Positions 18,179-28,724 of a stretch of 64,000 nucleotides of DNA are shown one piece after another. The notes under the pieces were generated by a model. That model was not told where the DNA came from, searched no databases, and saw only the letters and a list, made by a program, of their open reading frames with translations. The stretch is taken from the NCBI GenBank assembly GCA_020641055.1, contig CP067345.1:2597317-2661316 (forward strand), read 5' to 3'. The position numbers and the translations under genes are program-made. The stretch is from Clostridioides sp. ES-S-0010-02. GTDB taxonomy: Bacteria > Bacillota > Clostridia > Peptostreptococcales > Peptostreptococcaceae. Numbering within the stretch: the stretch's first letter is position 1; every line of letters starts with the position of its first letter.

Positions 18179-18856
18179 TTAAATCATTTCTATTAATTCC
18201 TTAATCTTTTTATATACTTCTTTATAATTCATATCTTTATCTATTAACTTAGGCAATTTCATAGAGATAATTCTTTCAAGTGCTTGTATATCAAACAGTT
18301 CACTTTGATTTAACTCATCTCTTTTTACACCCTTTGGTATACCTAATTTTTTTCTTACAAGTTCAGTAAAATGTTTATAATACATCTGAGGTTTATTACT
18401 TCCTTGACTAGTAGCATGATAAACAAACTCTTGTATTTCATCTGTAAAATCTTTTCTTACCTTTTTACCTTCTGTTCTTATCTCCAGCCATTCTTGGTCT
18501 TTTTCTGTAGCAATATAATAACCATGTATTCTAATTTGTTTAAGCGTTTTTGTAACCCATTTTGTAAATAACTTTGCTTCTGCTTTATTACTTCTAAATG
18601 ACATATTGTACACAGCTTCTTCTGTGACAAAGACTTCTCCACGATTATTCAACTTAGCTTTAAAATTTCGGTTATCGGAAACTCCGACATCTGAATCCTT
18701 AAATTTCTTTTTATATTCCCTATCTATATTTCTTAATGTGTCATGAATATTTACTATGCCTAATTCCTCTCCTACATCTCCAGCATGAAACCAAACGTCT
18801 TCTCCATCTTTTGACCATATCATCCTTACATTTTTCTCTTGTAAAATTTTCAACAT
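18179..18856 (-). CDS. Phage antirepressor (BRO-N domain)
   Basis: The first 110 or so residues form a BRO-N DNA-binding domain: VRMIWSKDGEDVWFHAGDVG, LRNIDREYKKKF, and RGEVFVTEEAVYNMSFRSNK with AKLFTKWVTKTL. The C-terminal 110 residues (EIQEFVYHATSQGSNKPQMY, ELVRKKLGIPKGVKRDEL, MKLPKLIDKDMNY) form a second domain found in phage regulatory proteins. Such proteins affect lysogeny by binding DNA or the repressor. It starts behind a GGAGGTAG site. The gene is intact, although no repressor is seen here. Confidence 0.85.
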   Translation of the reverse strand: MLKILQEKNVRMIWSKDGEDVWFHAGDVGEELGIVNIHDTLRNIDREYKKKFKDSDVGVSDNRNFKAKLNNRGEVFVTEEAVYNMSFRSNKAEAKLFTKWVTKTLKQIRIHGYYIATEKDQEWLEIRTEGKKVRKDFTDEIQEFVYHATSQGSNKPQMYYKHFTELVRKKLGIPKGVKRDELNQSELFDIQALERIISMKLPKLIDKDMNYKEVYKKIKELIEMI

Positions 18857-18953
18857 ACTACTACCTCCTAAATTATTTATTAATAAAGGATATTCAGTTT
18901 GAGCACCCTTATTTTCGACCCCTCAATATAAGGGATTAAAAATTGCATTAAAA

Positions 18954-18978
18954 AAGACCTAGAAATTAATCTAAGTCT
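18954..18978 (-). terminator. Terminator after the 68-aa prophage gene
   Basis: AAGACTTAG and CTAGGTCTT form a stem, followed on the minus strand by TTTTTT. The stem overlaps the stop codon of the 68-residue gene at 18971. Confidence 0.65.
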
Positions 18979-19177
18979 TATTCGCTCTATCTTTTGCTTT
19001 CATATTTACTATATAATTTGCTGTAAGCACTACTCCTCTTATCAATAAATCTTCACTAATAGCACTTTTTCCTATAAAACTCTCAACATATTCAACTCCA
19101 TAATCTAAGAATTCATCATCAGCATCTATATTAAATTCATCTAATTCTTTTATTATCTTTTCTCTTAAATCATTCAT
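18971..19177 (-). CDS. Prophage hypothetical protein (68 aa)
   Basis: An acidic, helical 68-residue protein (IKELDEFNIDADDEFLDYGV, ESFIGKSAISEDLLIRG, VVLTANYIVNMKAK) with a good AAGGAG site before its ATG. It is flanked by two strong hairpins, so it is probably transcribed as its own short unit. I do not recognise a family. High acid content and small size are reminiscent of phage anti-host proteins, but this is only an impression. Confidence 0.6.
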   Translation of the reverse strand: MNDLREKIIKELDEFNIDADDEFLDYGVEYVESFIGKSAISEDLLIRGVVLTANYIVNMKAKDRANKT

Positions 19178-19202
19178 GTTTTTATTCTCCTTATTTACAA
19201 AT

Positions 19203-19238
19203 TAAAAAAGACTAAGTCGGGGTAACTTAGTCTTTTTC
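19203..19238 (-). terminator. Terminator after the phage regulator remnant
   Basis: AAAAAGACTAAGT and ACTTAGTCTTTTT form a long stem with a GC-rich loop and a terminal U run in both directions. It separates the regulator remnant from the 68-residue gene. Confidence 0.75.
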
Positions 19239-19325
19239 AAGGGGATATATTATACACTTGTTTCATACTACCATTATAACAGGGGTTAAATATCATTAAA
19301 ATATCATCTTTTTATCATGTATTTA

Positions 19326-19559
19326 TCAAACAGTTAATTTCAAGCCATCTACACCAAATAAATATATACCAAGTTCTATTATCATCTCATTAACCCAACG
19401 TCTTGATGTAACTACTCCACAGTTTAATATTTCTGATATTTCTTCATAAGTTTTTTCATCAAAATAGTAAAGCTCCAATGCTCTATATTTTTCATATGAT
19501 TGTAATCTCTCTTGTCTTAACTTTAAAGTTTTTAATGCTGAATCTATATGAGCTATCAT
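19326..19559 (-). pseudogene. 5'-truncated phage late regulator (ArpU / sigma-70 region 4-like)
   Basis: The 77-residue frame contains ALELYYFDEKTYEEISEILN...TSRRWVNEMI, a sigma-70 region 4-like helix-turn-helix as in phage late regulators of the ArpU/DUF1492 group, which switch on the packaging operon. The ATG at 19559 has no ribosome site. The frame stays open upstream to 19646 (EENLSDFEDEELYILS and KKSKTRTII), so the coding sequence runs further back, until it meets response regulator sequence at about 19640. The original 5' end is therefore missing. I infer that a deletion or recombination removed the early phage genes and fused the two. It may still be translated at low level. Confidence 0.7.
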
Positions 19560-19640
19560 AATAATAGTTCTTGTTTTACTTTTTTTAATGCTTAAAATAT
19601 ATAACTCTTCATCTTCAAAATCAGATAAATTTTCTTCTAA

Positions 19641-19838
19641 ATAATCTCACAAACTACAAAGCCATCTATTTTTGGCATCAGTATGTCTAATAAAATCAAA
19701 TTGTTGCTTTTTAAACTTTTCAATTCCATCAAGACCATTATTTGCTGTTATGATAGTATAATCTGCATTTTCTAAAAATGTTTTTATTATATTTTGGATA
19801 TCTATATCGTCTTCTATGACCAATATTCTCTTTGACAA
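19641..19838 (-). pseudogene. Response regulator fragment, frameshifted and truncated
   Basis: The TTG at 19838, behind GAGGGG, begins a receiver domain (MSKRILVIEDDIDIQNIIKT, TANNGLDGIEKFKKQQFD) with the phosphate-site acidic pair (EDD). At about 19694 roughly five bases are missing compared with the expected D-L-x-L-L-D, so the phosphoacceptor segment LLDILMPKIDGFVVCEI is read in another frame. The receiver ends without its last third and without any DNA-binding domain, because phage sequence begins at about 19640. The gene is clearly dead. It marks the right edge of the prophage remnant. The cognate histidine kinase is not seen in the window. Confidence 0.85.
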
Positions 19839-20123
19839 GCTTATCCCCTCTTTCTATAATTATAAACTTTAGATTGTATAACATATTTAGATTATACACT
19901 ATCTTTATGTTTTTGATGTGTAGCATATGGTACTTCTCCTAAGTACTTTTCATATTATATTTATAAAATTGCGAAGTCAATATAATAAAAATATGAATTT
20001 TTTCTTATTTTATCTTTATTAATTTTTTTTTATAAATACTAAATTTTATTTGTAAATATATAGCAATTTTTATATTATTTCTATATAATATATATGAGTA
20101 AATAATTTTGGAGGATTTGTCTA

Positions 20124-20441
20124 ATGAGTGAATTTAAAGATGTTACTGCAGTAAAAAAAGCAAACGTTTATTTTGATGGTAAAGTAAGTAGTAGAGTAAT
20201 AATATTTCCTAATGGAGAAAGAAAAACTTTAGGATTGATGTTACCTGGAGAGTATACTTTTTCTACTAGAGAAGAAGAAATAATGGAAATGCTTGCTGGA
20301 AGCATGGATGTAAAACTACCTGGAAGCAATGAATTTGTGACATATAAAGAAGGTCAAAAATTTAATGTTCCTTCTGATTCAAGTTTTGATTTAAAAGTTA
20401 ATGAAGTTGTTGATTATTGCTGTTCATACATAGCTGATTAA
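20124..20441 (+). CDS. ppnP: Pyrimidine/purine nucleoside phosphorylase (PpnP, DUF1255)
   Basis: This 105-residue cupin-fold enzyme splits nucleosides with phosphate, giving a free base and ribose-1-phosphate, and acts in cytosolic nucleoside salvage. Family marks are [33 protein letters not shown] and the terminal VVDYCCSYI; the length is the usual one. The ATG has GGAGG ten bases upstream. It is transcribed alone, toward a bidirectional terminator shared with the ATPase gene. An AT-rich stretch with TATAAT at 20084 may be its promoter. Confidence is high for the family. Confidence 0.9.
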   Translation: MSEFKDVTAVKKANVYFDGKVSSRVIIFPNGERKTLGLMLPGEYTFSTREEEIMEMLAGSMDVKLPGSNEFVTYKEGQKFNVPSDSSFDLKVNEVVDYCCSYIAD

Positions 20442-20481
20442 TAAATATATATGATATTCTTATATAAAATTTAATGTAAAT

Positions 20482-20526
20482 AAAAAAAGAACAACTATAT
20501 TTAATATTAAGTTGCTCTTTTTTTTA
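20482..20526. terminator. Bidirectional terminator between ppnP and P-type ATPase
   Basis: AAAAAAAGAACAACT and AGTTGCTCTTTTTTTT form a hairpin with A/T tails on both sides, between two convergent genes. Confidence 0.8.
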
Positions 20527-20537
20527 TATTGCTCAAA

Positions 20538-22895
20538 TTAGTTTAAATCTGGAACTATTGTGTCTAGTATCTCATCTAATACAAATAACATAACTTTTAT
20601 CATAATCGGCATTAACACTGCTAATACCATAGTTATAAGGATTAGCTCTTTACTTAGAGCTACAAATGAGAATAATCCACCTAAAAATAGAATCCCAATA
20701 ACAAATGCTATGGTCATGCTTACAATTAAAAATAATCTTTCTTTATTAAATGGCAAGCATTGCTGTCTTAGTATTAAAAGACCACATATACCAGTTAATA
20801 TAGCACACATTGTGGAAAATACACTTGAACTATAACCTAAATATTCGACTATATTGTAAACAATAATTACATTTAATGTTACACATAATGCTCCTGGTAA
20901 AGCATTTTTTAATATATTAAGTAAAAAATTTCCTGAAATTCTACTTCTATTTGCCTCAAGAGCTAAAAAGAATGATGGTATACCTACTGTTACAGCTCCA
21001 ATCAATGATAATTGAATTGGCACAAATGGATACTGTCTACTAAAGAAAAATAATGTTAATAGTGATAAGAAGAATGAAAAGATTGTTTTTACTAAAAACA
21101 AAGAAGATGCTCTTTGAATATTATTGATTACCTTTCTCCCCTCCATAACAACCTTTGGCATGGATGCAAAATTTGAATCTAATAAAACTAAATTAGAAAC
21201 ATTTTTGGTAGCATCACTTCCAGATGCCATTGCAATACTACAGTCAGCTTCTTTAAGTGCTAACACATCATTTACACCATCTCCTGTCATTGCTACTGTA
21301 CGATTTTGTTGTTTTAATGCTACAATCATTTGTTTCTTTTGTTGTGGGCTTACTCTTCCAAAAACACTATATTTATCAACAGCATCGTATATGTCTTTAT
21401 CATTTTTAAGTGTTGTTGCATCAATAAATCTATTAGCTGTTTTAAGACCTGCTTTTCTTGCTACTTCACTTACTGTTATTGGATTATCTCCAGATATAAT
21501 TTTTATATCTACACCTTCATTATAAAAAAATTCTAAAGTTTCCTTAGCCTCATTCCTAATTTTATCTAATATCAATATAAAAGCAAGCGGTTTTATATCT
21601 TCAGGTATCTTATTATCTTCCATGTAAGAGTTACTATGAGCTAAAGCTATTACTCTATTTCCTGCTTTAGAATATTTTTCAATTTCTATTTTTAAGTCTT
21701 TATATCTATCTTTAAAAATAAACTCAAAGGCTCCTATTAAGTATGTACCTTCATTTTCAAAAACAACACCACTGTATTTTCTTGCTGATGAGAATGGAAT
21801 CAAATTTTTAACTTTATACGTATCTGAAATATCATATTTATCTTTTATAGCATTTAATGTCGCATTATCATCTTTAAGAGAATTACACAAATTTCCCATA
21901 ATCTCATTTACATCAACTTTTTCAAGCATTACTACGTCATCAACTTGCATTTTACCTTCTGTAATTGTACCTGTTTTATCAAGACATAATGTGTCAACTC
22001 TAGCAAGAGTCTCTACACAATATAATTCTTGAACTAAAGTCTTGTGGCTTGCAAGTTTTATTGTCCCAACAGCTAAGGCAATACTTGTAAGCAGAGTTAA
22101 TCCTTCTGGTATCATTCCATTTACAGCTGCCACAGTACCTACTACAGATGTTACTATAGAATCTCCATTTCCAAAATGTTGTTTTACAAACAATATAATT
22201 CCTAAAGGAATAATTATTACACCAACAACTTTTAATATTGCATTTAATGAATTTCTGAGTTGAGAATTGTGTTTCTTGGAAATTTTAGCGTCACTAGCTA
22301 TCTTATTTGCATAGTTATCTTTTCCTATATTTTCAACTTTTACAAATGCATCTCCAGAAACTACAAAACTACCAGAATATAAAAAATCACCTTTGCTTTT
22401 TACAATAATATCAGATTCTCCTGTGATTAGAGATTCATTTACCTCTAAATTTCCTTCTAAAACTTTTGAATCAGCACAAATTTGATTTCCTGTTTTTAAA
22501 ATCATAATATCGTCTAGCACTAATTCTTGAACATCAATCTTTATTTTCTCTTTTTCTCTTATAACAGATACTTTGCTTGATACTATAACAGATAGATTGT
22601 CCAACAATCTTTTTGCTCTTATTTCTTGAATCACACCAATAATAGTATTAATTACAGCAATAAATATAAATAAGGTATTTTTAAAAGAGCCAACTGAAAC
22701 TAGCAAACAAACTAAAACAATATTTATAAGATTAAAAAGTGTAAATATATTATCTTTAAAAATTTGCTTGTATGTTTTAGTTTTTCCATTGTCAAATACA
22801 TTAATTAAATTGTCTTCTATTCTACTTTTAAGTTGTTCACTGTTTAATCCAACATTTATATCACAATTATATCTTTTTAAGTTAACTTTATCCAT
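20538..22895 (-). CDS. P-type cation-transporting ATPase (CtpE-like)
   Basis: The 785-residue membrane pump has the full P-type ATPase set: actuator ESLITGESD near residue 155, phosphorylation site CLDKTGTITEG near 305, and hinge MTGDGVNDVLALKEAD near 545. There are two N-terminal membrane helices, two in the middle with a PEGL motif (MIPEGLTLLTSIAL), and six at the C-terminus. There is no N-terminal metal-binding CxxC. The PEGL motif points to the P2/CtpE type group (Ca2+ or other divalent cation export) rather than a heavy-metal CPx pump. It stands alone. The substrate is not determined by the sequence. Confidence 0.88.
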   Translation of the reverse strand: MDKVNLKRYNCDINVGLNSEQLKSRIEDNLINVFDNGKTKTYKQIFKDNIFTLFNLINIVLVCLLVSVGSFKNTLFIFIAVINTIIGVIQEIRAKRLLDNLSVIVSSKVSVIREKEKIKIDVQELVLDDIMILKTGNQICADSKVLEGNLEVNESLITGESDIIVKSKGDFLYSGSFVVSGDAFVKVENIGKDNYANKIASDAKISKKHNSQLRNSLNAILKVVGVIIIPLGIILFVKQHFGNGDSIVTSVVGTVAAVNGMIPEGLTLLTSIALAVGTIKLASHKTLVQELYCVETLARVDTLCLDKTGTITEGKMQVDDVVMLEKVDVNEIMGNLCNSLKDDNATLNAIKDKYDISDTYKVKNLIPFSSARKYSGVVFENEGTYLIGAFEFIFKDRYKDLKIEIEKYSKAGNRVIALAHSNSYMEDNKIPEDIKPLAFILILDKIRNEAKETLEFFYNEGVDIKIISGDNPITVSEVARKAGLKTANRFIDATTLKNDKDIYDAVDKYSVFGRVSPQQKKQMIVALKQQNRTVAMTGDGVNDVLALKEADCSIAMASGSDATKNVSNLVLLDSNFASMPKVVMEGRKVINNIQRASSLFLVKTIFSFFLSLLTLFFFSRQYPFVPIQLSLIGAVTVGIPSFFLALEANRSRISGNFLLNILKNALPGALCVTLNVIIVYNIVEYLGYSSSVFSTMCAILTGICGLLILRQQCLPFNKERLFLIVSMTIAFVIGILFLGGLFSFVALSKELILITMVLAVLMPIMIKVMLFVLDEILDTIVPDLN

Positions 22896-23128
22896 ATTAT
22901 ACTCCTTTCAACTTAACTTTTTCTTTAATAGTAATATCTATAAATATATTGTAAAATTCTAATTTAGTTTAATATATCTTATTGTAGTTTATATAATAAA
23001 ACATAAATCTAAAGATTTAAATATCATAATTCTTAAGATTTCCTAAATTTTTTATGAATTTCGATATATTCTTATTAAGTTTAAATTAAGTTAAAAGAAT
23101 AAATAGGTTTATTCCCTATAAAATAAAA

Positions 23129-23683
23129 CTAGTTTGTATATTCAATTTCCAAATCTTCATGTTTTCCTTTACCATATATAATCATTCCTATAACTGAAAT
23201 TATTATAAGCATACTTCCTACAATACTATAAAAATTGAACTTTTCATTCAGTAAAAATACTCCTGCAAATATAGATACTACCGTAGCGATATTTGATAAT
23301 ATTGATGTAAATGATATTGTTCCAATTAGTTGCATTGCTGCTGTTATTTCAATTGGTGTAAATTCACTTTTAGATAATTTTCTTACATATACACCATATG
23401 CACCTGCACAAATTACTGCCGCAAGTATCATTATTCTTCCAAGCATACTACTTGTTTGATTACCTGTATTTTGTAAATTTACTATTATAACTCCAAAAAC
23501 TGCAATTACGATACACACTACTTGTTTTAAGTTCATTTTTTCATTTAAAAATATAATTCCCATAATCCCTGTAACTACTGGTATCATAGATATCATAACT
23601 CCAACTTCTGATGTAGATGTATACTTAACTCCAAATGTCTCAAGCATAAAATATAGAAATGGTTGAAACATACATAAAATCAA
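23129..23683 (-). pseudogene. Remnant of an EamA/DMT-family transporter
   Basis: The 184-residue frame has EamA repeats (TSEVGVMISMIPVVTGIMG, FLNEKMNLKQ and SIFAGVFLLNEKFNFYSIVG), but the family is usually about 300 residues with ten helices. The first two helices are missing: an in-frame TAA stands just upstream of the TTG at 23683. About 50 residues also seem to be lost between IGTISFTSIL and SNIATVVS in the second repeat. Two separate losses suggest a decayed gene. The usual substrates of the family are drugs or metabolites. There is no ribosome site for the remaining start. Confidence 0.7.
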
Positions 23684-23761
23684 GAGGGATTTAAATCCTT
23701 ACATTTTCTAGTAATATATAAAAAACTTTAACAGTACATACCATGTATGTCAACATATATA

Positions 23762-23803
23762 CAAAAAAGCTATCTAATTTAAAATAGTTTAGATAGCTTT
23801 TTA
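23762..23803 (-). terminator. Terminator after gcvPB
   Basis: AAAAAGCTATCTAA and TTAGATAGCTTTTTT form a long stem around a short A/T loop with U runs in both directions. It ends the gcvTPA-gcvPB transcript. Confidence 0.8.
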
Positions 23804-23853
23804 ATACAAATACAAAGTTTTTGTATATTTAAATTATTTATTATTTTAATTAC

Positions 23854-25311
23854 TTATCTTTGTGACCATGTTAATATAGGCTTTTTCACTGCTCTTGCAT
23901 CATCAACTCTTTTAACTAAAGTATTATGTGGAGCAGTTTTTAGTAATTCTGGCTCTTCCTTAGCTTCTTTGGCGACATTCTTCATAGCTTCAATAAAACT
24001 ATCTAATGTTTCTATACTCTCACTTTCTGTAGGCTCTATCATAAGTGCTTCATTTATAATAAGAGGGAAATACATTGTTGGAGGATGATATTCATAATCC
24101 AACAATCTCTTTGCTATATCAATAGTTTTTATATTTGCTTCTCCTCTTGGTAATCCACCTAATACAAACTCATGTTTACATAAAGTGTCTATTGGTAAAA
24201 TATAATCATCTTTTATACTTTCTTTTATATAATTAGCATTTAGAACTGCCATTTCACTAGCTTCTTTAAGTCCATCTCTTCCCATTGTCAATATATATGT
24301 GTAAGCTCTTACAAGGACTCCAAAATTTCCATAGAAATTTTTAATTTTTCCAATAGACTTTGGTCTATCATAGTTTAATACATATTTATCTTCTTGTTTT
24401 TCGATTATTGGAATTGGTAAAAAAGACACTAACTCTTTTTTTGCTCCAACAGGTCCAGCCCCTGGACCACCGCCACCATGAGGAGTTGAAAATGTCTTAT
24501 GAAGATTAAGATGGACTACATCAAATCCCATATCTCCTGGTCTTGTTATTCCCATAATAGCATTCATGTTTGCACCATCATAATACAAAAGACCACCTGC
24601 TTCATGTACAAGGTCAGCTATTTCTTTTATATTTTTTTCAAATAGCCCAAGAGTACTCGGATTAGTAAGCATAAGGGCTGCTACTTCACCATTTAAAACT
24701 TCTTTTAATGCATCTATATCTACAGCACCATTTTTATCAGACGTTATTTGAATTACATCAAAATTCGCCATAGCTGCACTTGCTGGATTTGTTCCATGTG
24801 CAGAATCTGGAATTATTACTTTAGTTCTTTTATAGTCTCCTCTATTTTCATGATACGCTTTTATAAGCATAAGACCTGTAAATTCACCATGTGAACCTGC
24901 TGAAGGTTGAAGTGTCACTTCATCCATACCTGTAATTTCTGCAAGTTTATTTGATAAATCATACATAAGAGCAAGAGACCCTTGTGCTGTATCTGAAGAT
25001 TGATATGGATGCATTCCAGTAAAGTTTGGAAGTGCTGCCATATCTTCATTAATTTTAGGGTTATATTTCATTGTACAAGAACCTAAAGGATAAAACCCAG
25101 TATCAACACCAAAATTCTTATTTGACAATAAAGTATAATGTCTAACTAATTCTAATTCACCAACTTCTGGTAAGTTTAATTCATTTTGTCTAGCCATAGT
25201 TGGGTCAATCATATCTTCTATTTTTATATCATCTATATCTAATTCTGGAAGTGAGTATGCTTTTCTACCTTTTTTAGATATATCTATCAACAAACTATTA
25301 TATTCTTTCAT
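23854..25311 (-). CDS. gcvPB: Glycine dehydrogenase (decarboxylating) subunit 2
   Basis: This 485-residue PLP enzyme is the second half of the P-protein of the glycine cleavage system: it binds glycine, removes CO2 and passes the aminomethyl group to the lipoyl arm of the H-protein. The PLP lysine lies in [20 protein letters not shown] near residue 270; [29 protein letters not shown] and [14 protein letters not shown] are other family marks. It starts on the last base of the gcvTPA stop (TAATG), so translation is coupled. The operon has no gcvH; that gene and lipoamide dehydrogenase must be elsewhere. Regulation is by the upstream glycine riboswitch. Confidence 0.97.
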   Translation of the reverse strand: MKEYNSLLIDISKKGRKAYSLPELDIDDIKIEDMIDPTMARQNELNLPEVGELELVRHYTLLSNKNFGVDTGFYPLGSCTMKYNPKINEDMAALPNFTGMHPYQSSDTAQGSLALMYDLSNKLAEITGMDEVTLQPSAGSHGEFTGLMLIKAYHENRGDYKRTKVIIPDSAHGTNPASAAMANFDVIQITSDKNGAVDIDALKEVLNGEVAALMLTNPSTLGLFEKNIKEIADLVHEAGGLLYYDGANMNAIMGITRPGDMGFDVVHLNLHKTFSTPHGGGGPGAGPVGAKKELVSFLPIPIIEKQEDKYVLNYDRPKSIGKIKNFYGNFGVLVRAYTYILTMGRDGLKEASEMAVLNANYIKESIKDDYILPIDTLCKHEFVLGGLPRGEANIKTIDIAKRLLDYEYHPPTMYFPLIINEALMIEPTESESIETLDSFIEAMKNVAKEAKEEPELLKTAPHNTLVKRVDDARAVKKPILTWSQR

Positions 25312-27785
25312 TATAACCCCTCCATTATTCCAACTAACTTATCTATTTCATTTTTACTTCTTTTTTCAGTTACACAAAGTAAAGTTGAATTTTTTAATTC
25401 TGGATAATTGTGTTCTAAATTATAACCACCTAATATATTTTCTTCTAAAAGTTTATCGTTTATAGTGTCTATATTATAATTTCCTTGTACTGCAAATTCT
25501 TTAAAAAATCTGCCTTTAAATATAGGTCTGTATTTTCCTGTTTGCACAAGTTTATTATAAGCATAGTGTGCTTTTTTCATTGATTGCATACCAACTTCTT
25601 TAAATCCTTCTTTACCCATAGTAGCCATGTATATTGATGCTACAAGAGCATTTAGAGCTTGATTTGAACATATATTAGAAGTTGCTTTTTCTCTTCTTAC
25701 ATGTTGCTCTCTAGTTTGTAAAGTTAATACATATGCAATTTTCCCTTCTGTATCTAAACTTTGCCCAACTATTCTTCCAGGCATTTTTCTTGTATATTTA
25801 GATTTACTAGCCAAAAATCCTACATAAGGACCTCCAAAATTAAGAGGATTTCCTAGTGATTGAGCTTCTCCAACAACAATATCTGCTCCTATTTCACCTG
25901 GTGTTTTTAAAACACCTAATGATATTGGGTCAACACTCATAATTAACATGGCTTTATTTTCATGAGTTATTTTTTCTATTTCTTCCATCTCTTCAATAAT
26001 CCCAAAGAAGTTAGGAGTTTGTATAAGGACACATGCTGTATCTTTATCTACAGAAGTTCTTAATTTTTCTATATCTGTAGTTCCATATTCATTACAAAAA
26101 TCAATTTCTACTATTTCACAATCTTTATATTGTAAATAAGTTTTTAGTACTGATAAAGTTTCTGGATGTGTAGTTTTTGATACTACTATTTTACTTTTTC
26201 TAGTTTGATTCATTGCCATTATACATGCTTCTATTGCAGCAGTCGCTCCATCATACATTGATGCATTTGCAATTTCCATACCAGTAATTTCTGCAATCAT
26301 AGATTGGAACTCAAACACTACTTGCAAAGTTCCTTGACTTATTTCTGCTTGATATGGAGTATATGCTGTATAAAATTCGGACCTTGAAGTTATATGCTTT
26401 ATAATTGATGGTATATAATGGTCGTATGCACCAGCTCCAAGAAAACAAGTTAAATCTTCTAGACTTAAATTTTCCTCTGACAATCTTTTTACTATTTTAC
26501 TAACTTCCAATTCAGATTTTCCACTATCTAGATTTAAATCTCTTTTTAATTTTAGTTCATCTGGTATATCTGAAAATAATTCATCAACTGAGTTTAATCC
26601 AACTACTTTTAACATTTTTTCCTTATCTTCATTTGTGGCAGGTATATATGAAAATTTATTTTCTTTATTTACTACAACATTATCTTTTTTATATTGTTTT
26701 TTATAAAAAGGCTTCTTAACTGTTATAGCAGGAACAACTTTTTTTCTAATTGCTATACCTATTTCATTTCCTGCTTTTGCATATTCAGCATCTATAATTC
26801 CCATTCCTAAGATTTTTCCTGTTGTTGGAGATGCACACCCAGTAGTTACAAAACCAACTGTTTTATTTCCAACTTTTATATCATATCCATTTCTAGGCAT
26901 CCCTTTACCTTGCATTTCAAATCCTACTAATTTTCTTTTAATCCCATTTTCTTTTTCTTCTGCTAAGATTGATTTGCCAATAAATGATTCCTTATTTACT
27001 TTTACAAAAACAGATAATCCTCCTTCAAGTGGAGATATGTGTTCATTTATCTCATGTCCATATAGAGGTAGAGCTGCTTCAAATCTTAAAGTATCTCTAC
27101 AACCTAGACCAGCTGGACATATATCTTCTCCTCCAACTTTCAGGACTTCATCCCAAATTGCTTTTATATGTTCATTTTTGCAATATATTTCAAAACCATC
27201 TTCTCCAGTATATCCTGTTCTTGAAACTAAACAAGAGTATCCAGATACTTTTATTTTTGGCATTGACTTATAAAATTTTATTGATTCTAAATTTATGTCC
27301 GTGATTTTTTGAAGAATTTTTTCTGCTTTAGGTCCTTGAACTGCTAATTGACAAACTTCATTAGATATATTTTTTATATTTACTTTATACCCTTCACTTT
27401 GCTTCATTATCCATGCAACATCTTTGTCTATATTTCCTGCATTTATTACTAACAAATAATCTTCTTCCCCAAACTTATATATTAATAAATCATCAACTAC
27501 TCCACCATTTTCATAGCACATAGGTGTATATATGATGTCATTGACTTTTAATACACTTATATCATTCGTAACTAGATTTTGTATAAATTTTTCTGATTCT
27601 ACTCCTTTTACTTCTATCTCTCCCATGTGAGATACATCAAATATACCTGCACTTTTTCTAACCATTTCATGCTCTTTGTTTATTCCTTCATATTCTAAAG
27701 GCATTTCCCAACCAGCAAATTCAACAAGCTTTGCACCAAGCTCTTTGTGTGTATTATACAAAGGTACTCTTTTTAATTCATTCAT
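25311..27785 (-). CDS. gcvTPA: Fused aminomethyltransferase / glycine dehydrogenase subunit 1 (GcvT-GcvPA)
   Basis: This is an 824-residue fusion. Residues 1-365 are the T-protein ([42 protein letters not shown]), which uses tetrahydrofolate to release ammonia and make methylene-THF. Residues of about 380-824 are the first half of the P-protein ([51 protein letters not shown]). The two genes are separate in most bacteria; the fusion is characteristic of C. difficile and a few relatives. The ATG has GGAGGG upstream. It is the first gene after the tandem glycine riboswitch and is coupled to gcvPB. Confidence 0.97.
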   Translation of the reverse strand: MNELKRVPLYNTHKELGAKLVEFAGWEMPLEYEGINKEHEMVRKSAGIFDVSHMGEIEVKGVESEKFIQNLVTNDISVLKVNDIIYTPMCYENGGVVDDLLIYKFGEEDYLLVINAGNIDKDVAWIMKQSEGYKVNIKNISNEVCQLAVQGPKAEKILQKITDINLESIKFYKSMPKIKVSGYSCLVSRTGYTGEDGFEIYCKNEHIKAIWDEVLKVGGEDICPAGLGCRDTLRFEAALPLYGHEINEHISPLEGGLSVFVKVNKESFIGKSILAEEKENGIKRKLVGFEMQGKGMPRNGYDIKVGNKTVGFVTTGCASPTTGKILGMGIIDAEYAKAGNEIGIAIRKKVVPAITVKKPFYKKQYKKDNVVVNKENKFSYIPATNEDKEKMLKVVGLNSVDELFSDIPDELKLKRDLNLDSGKSELEVSKIVKRLSEENLSLEDLTCFLGAGAYDHYIPSIIKHITSRSEFYTAYTPYQAEISQGTLQVVFEFQSMIAEITGMEIANASMYDGATAAIEACIMAMNQTRKSKIVVSKTTHPETLSVLKTYLQYKDCEIVEIDFCNEYGTTDIEKLRTSVDKDTACVLIQTPNFFGIIEEMEEIEKITHENKAMLIMSVDPISLGVLKTPGEIGADIVVGEAQSLGNPLNFGGPYVGFLASKSKYTRKMPGRIVGQSLDTEGKIAYVLTLQTREQHVRREKATSNICSNQALNALVASIYMATMGKEGFKEVGMQSMKKAHYAYNKLVQTGKYRPIFKGRFFKEFAVQGNYNIDTINDKLLEENILGGYNLEHNYPELKNSTLLCVTEKRSKNEIDKLVGIMEGL

Positions 27786-27854
27786 ATATAACCCTCCCTA
27801 TAAAACTAAACTTATTCTATTTAAGCAACTTCGCCATTATGTCCTGTATTTTCC

Positions 27855-27897
27855 CATAAAAAAAAATATATAAGCATAGGAAATAATCCTAGCCTAT
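27855..27897 (-). terminator. Terminator-like expression platform of the glycine riboswitch
   Basis: TAGGA and TCCTA with a short A/T loop are followed on the minus strand by TTATATATTTTTTTTT. It lies between the second glycine aptamer and gcvTPA. When glycine is bound the hairpin should be disrupted and the operon transcribed. Confidence 0.65.
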
Positions 27898-27899
27898 AT

Positions 27900-28100
27900 A
27901 TCCCTGTTTGTATACCTGAAAGATTTAATAATTTAATATTATTCTGCTTCTTCGGTGACTTATAGTATTTAACTTAAGTCTCTCCAGAGTCCCATCAATT
28001 AGCGATATCTTTGCCTGAAAGCTTCTCTAAGAATTGGCATTTCTTAAATTTCTTCTTCGGCGCCTTTTTGTATAAAGGTCTCTCTCGCTAATCTCACTTG
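27900..28100 (-). ncRNA. Tandem glycine riboswitch
   Basis: Two aptamers are visible on the minus strand. The first has GCGAGAGAGACC, GCGCCGAAGAAG and TTTCAGGCAAAGAT; the second has GGACTCTGGAGAGACTT, CACCGAAGAAGCA and CTTTCAGGTATACAAACAGGG. These conserved GAGAGAC, GCCGAAG and CAGGCAAAGA blocks define the gcvT element. It lies about 115 bases upstream of gcvTPA, in the correct orientation, and should turn the operon on when glycine is abundant. Confidence 0.95.
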
Positions 28101-28679
28101 GAAATATTTATTTTCAATTTTATTTTATGAATATTTAAATCAAATGTCAACACATTATATTTATTTTTTTTTATGTATTAATTTTTTTGTTAAGTTTTTA
28201 TTATCAATTATTTCTCTTTTATATTATTCACTCTTCTGCAAACATATTATATATTAATGCAAAATAACATTTTCACTTAATTTATTATTAAAATAACACA
28301 CAAAGAACCAAATGTAAATTTGTATCGAGATTTACTATAACATGTTAAAAGTATATTCATACACTTGATGAAATCGTTTACAATTTTAAACTTGTGAAAA
28401 ATAAGATTTTTAAAATAGAATATTTTTAATAGAATTACAACTATTGAATGGTTATGTGATTTGAATATTTCTTAAAATTTTAATCATTTTATACTTTTAA
28501 AATACATTGCTATAAAATTTTATACCTTTATTTACATACATTTTAAATGTTGTATATGTAATTTTATTTTTGTATAACAAAAAGAACTTATTGAGCTTTT
28601 TTACAAGTTTTCTAAAAATAACAATATAGCAAATTCCTATCATTAGGTATCCCTATTAATTTAATATAGTTATTTATCA
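28101..28679. other. AT-rich intergenic stretch without a recognised gene
   Basis: About 580 bases between the glycine riboswitch and the tRNA-Leu terminator. It is over 80% A/T with stop codons in all frames. It presumably holds the promoter for the gcv operon near its left end. No repeat, RNA fold or coding fragment was recognised. Confidence 0.5.
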
Positions 28680-28724
28680 AAAAATAAAAACGGGATAGCC
28701 CACTCCGAAAGCCAGCAACCCCAG
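28680..28724 (-). terminator. Terminator after tRNA-Leu
   Basis: On the minus strand GGGGTTGC pairs with GCTATCCC, with a small inner hairpin closed by TTCG, and the stem is followed by TTTTTATTTTTT. It lies about 30 bases beyond the tRNA end. Confidence 0.75.

Noticed and set aside
967-19177. R-type bacteriocin (diffocin-like) cluster
   Set aside because: Terminase, portal, scaffold and capsid genes are present, which tail-only bacteriocins lack.
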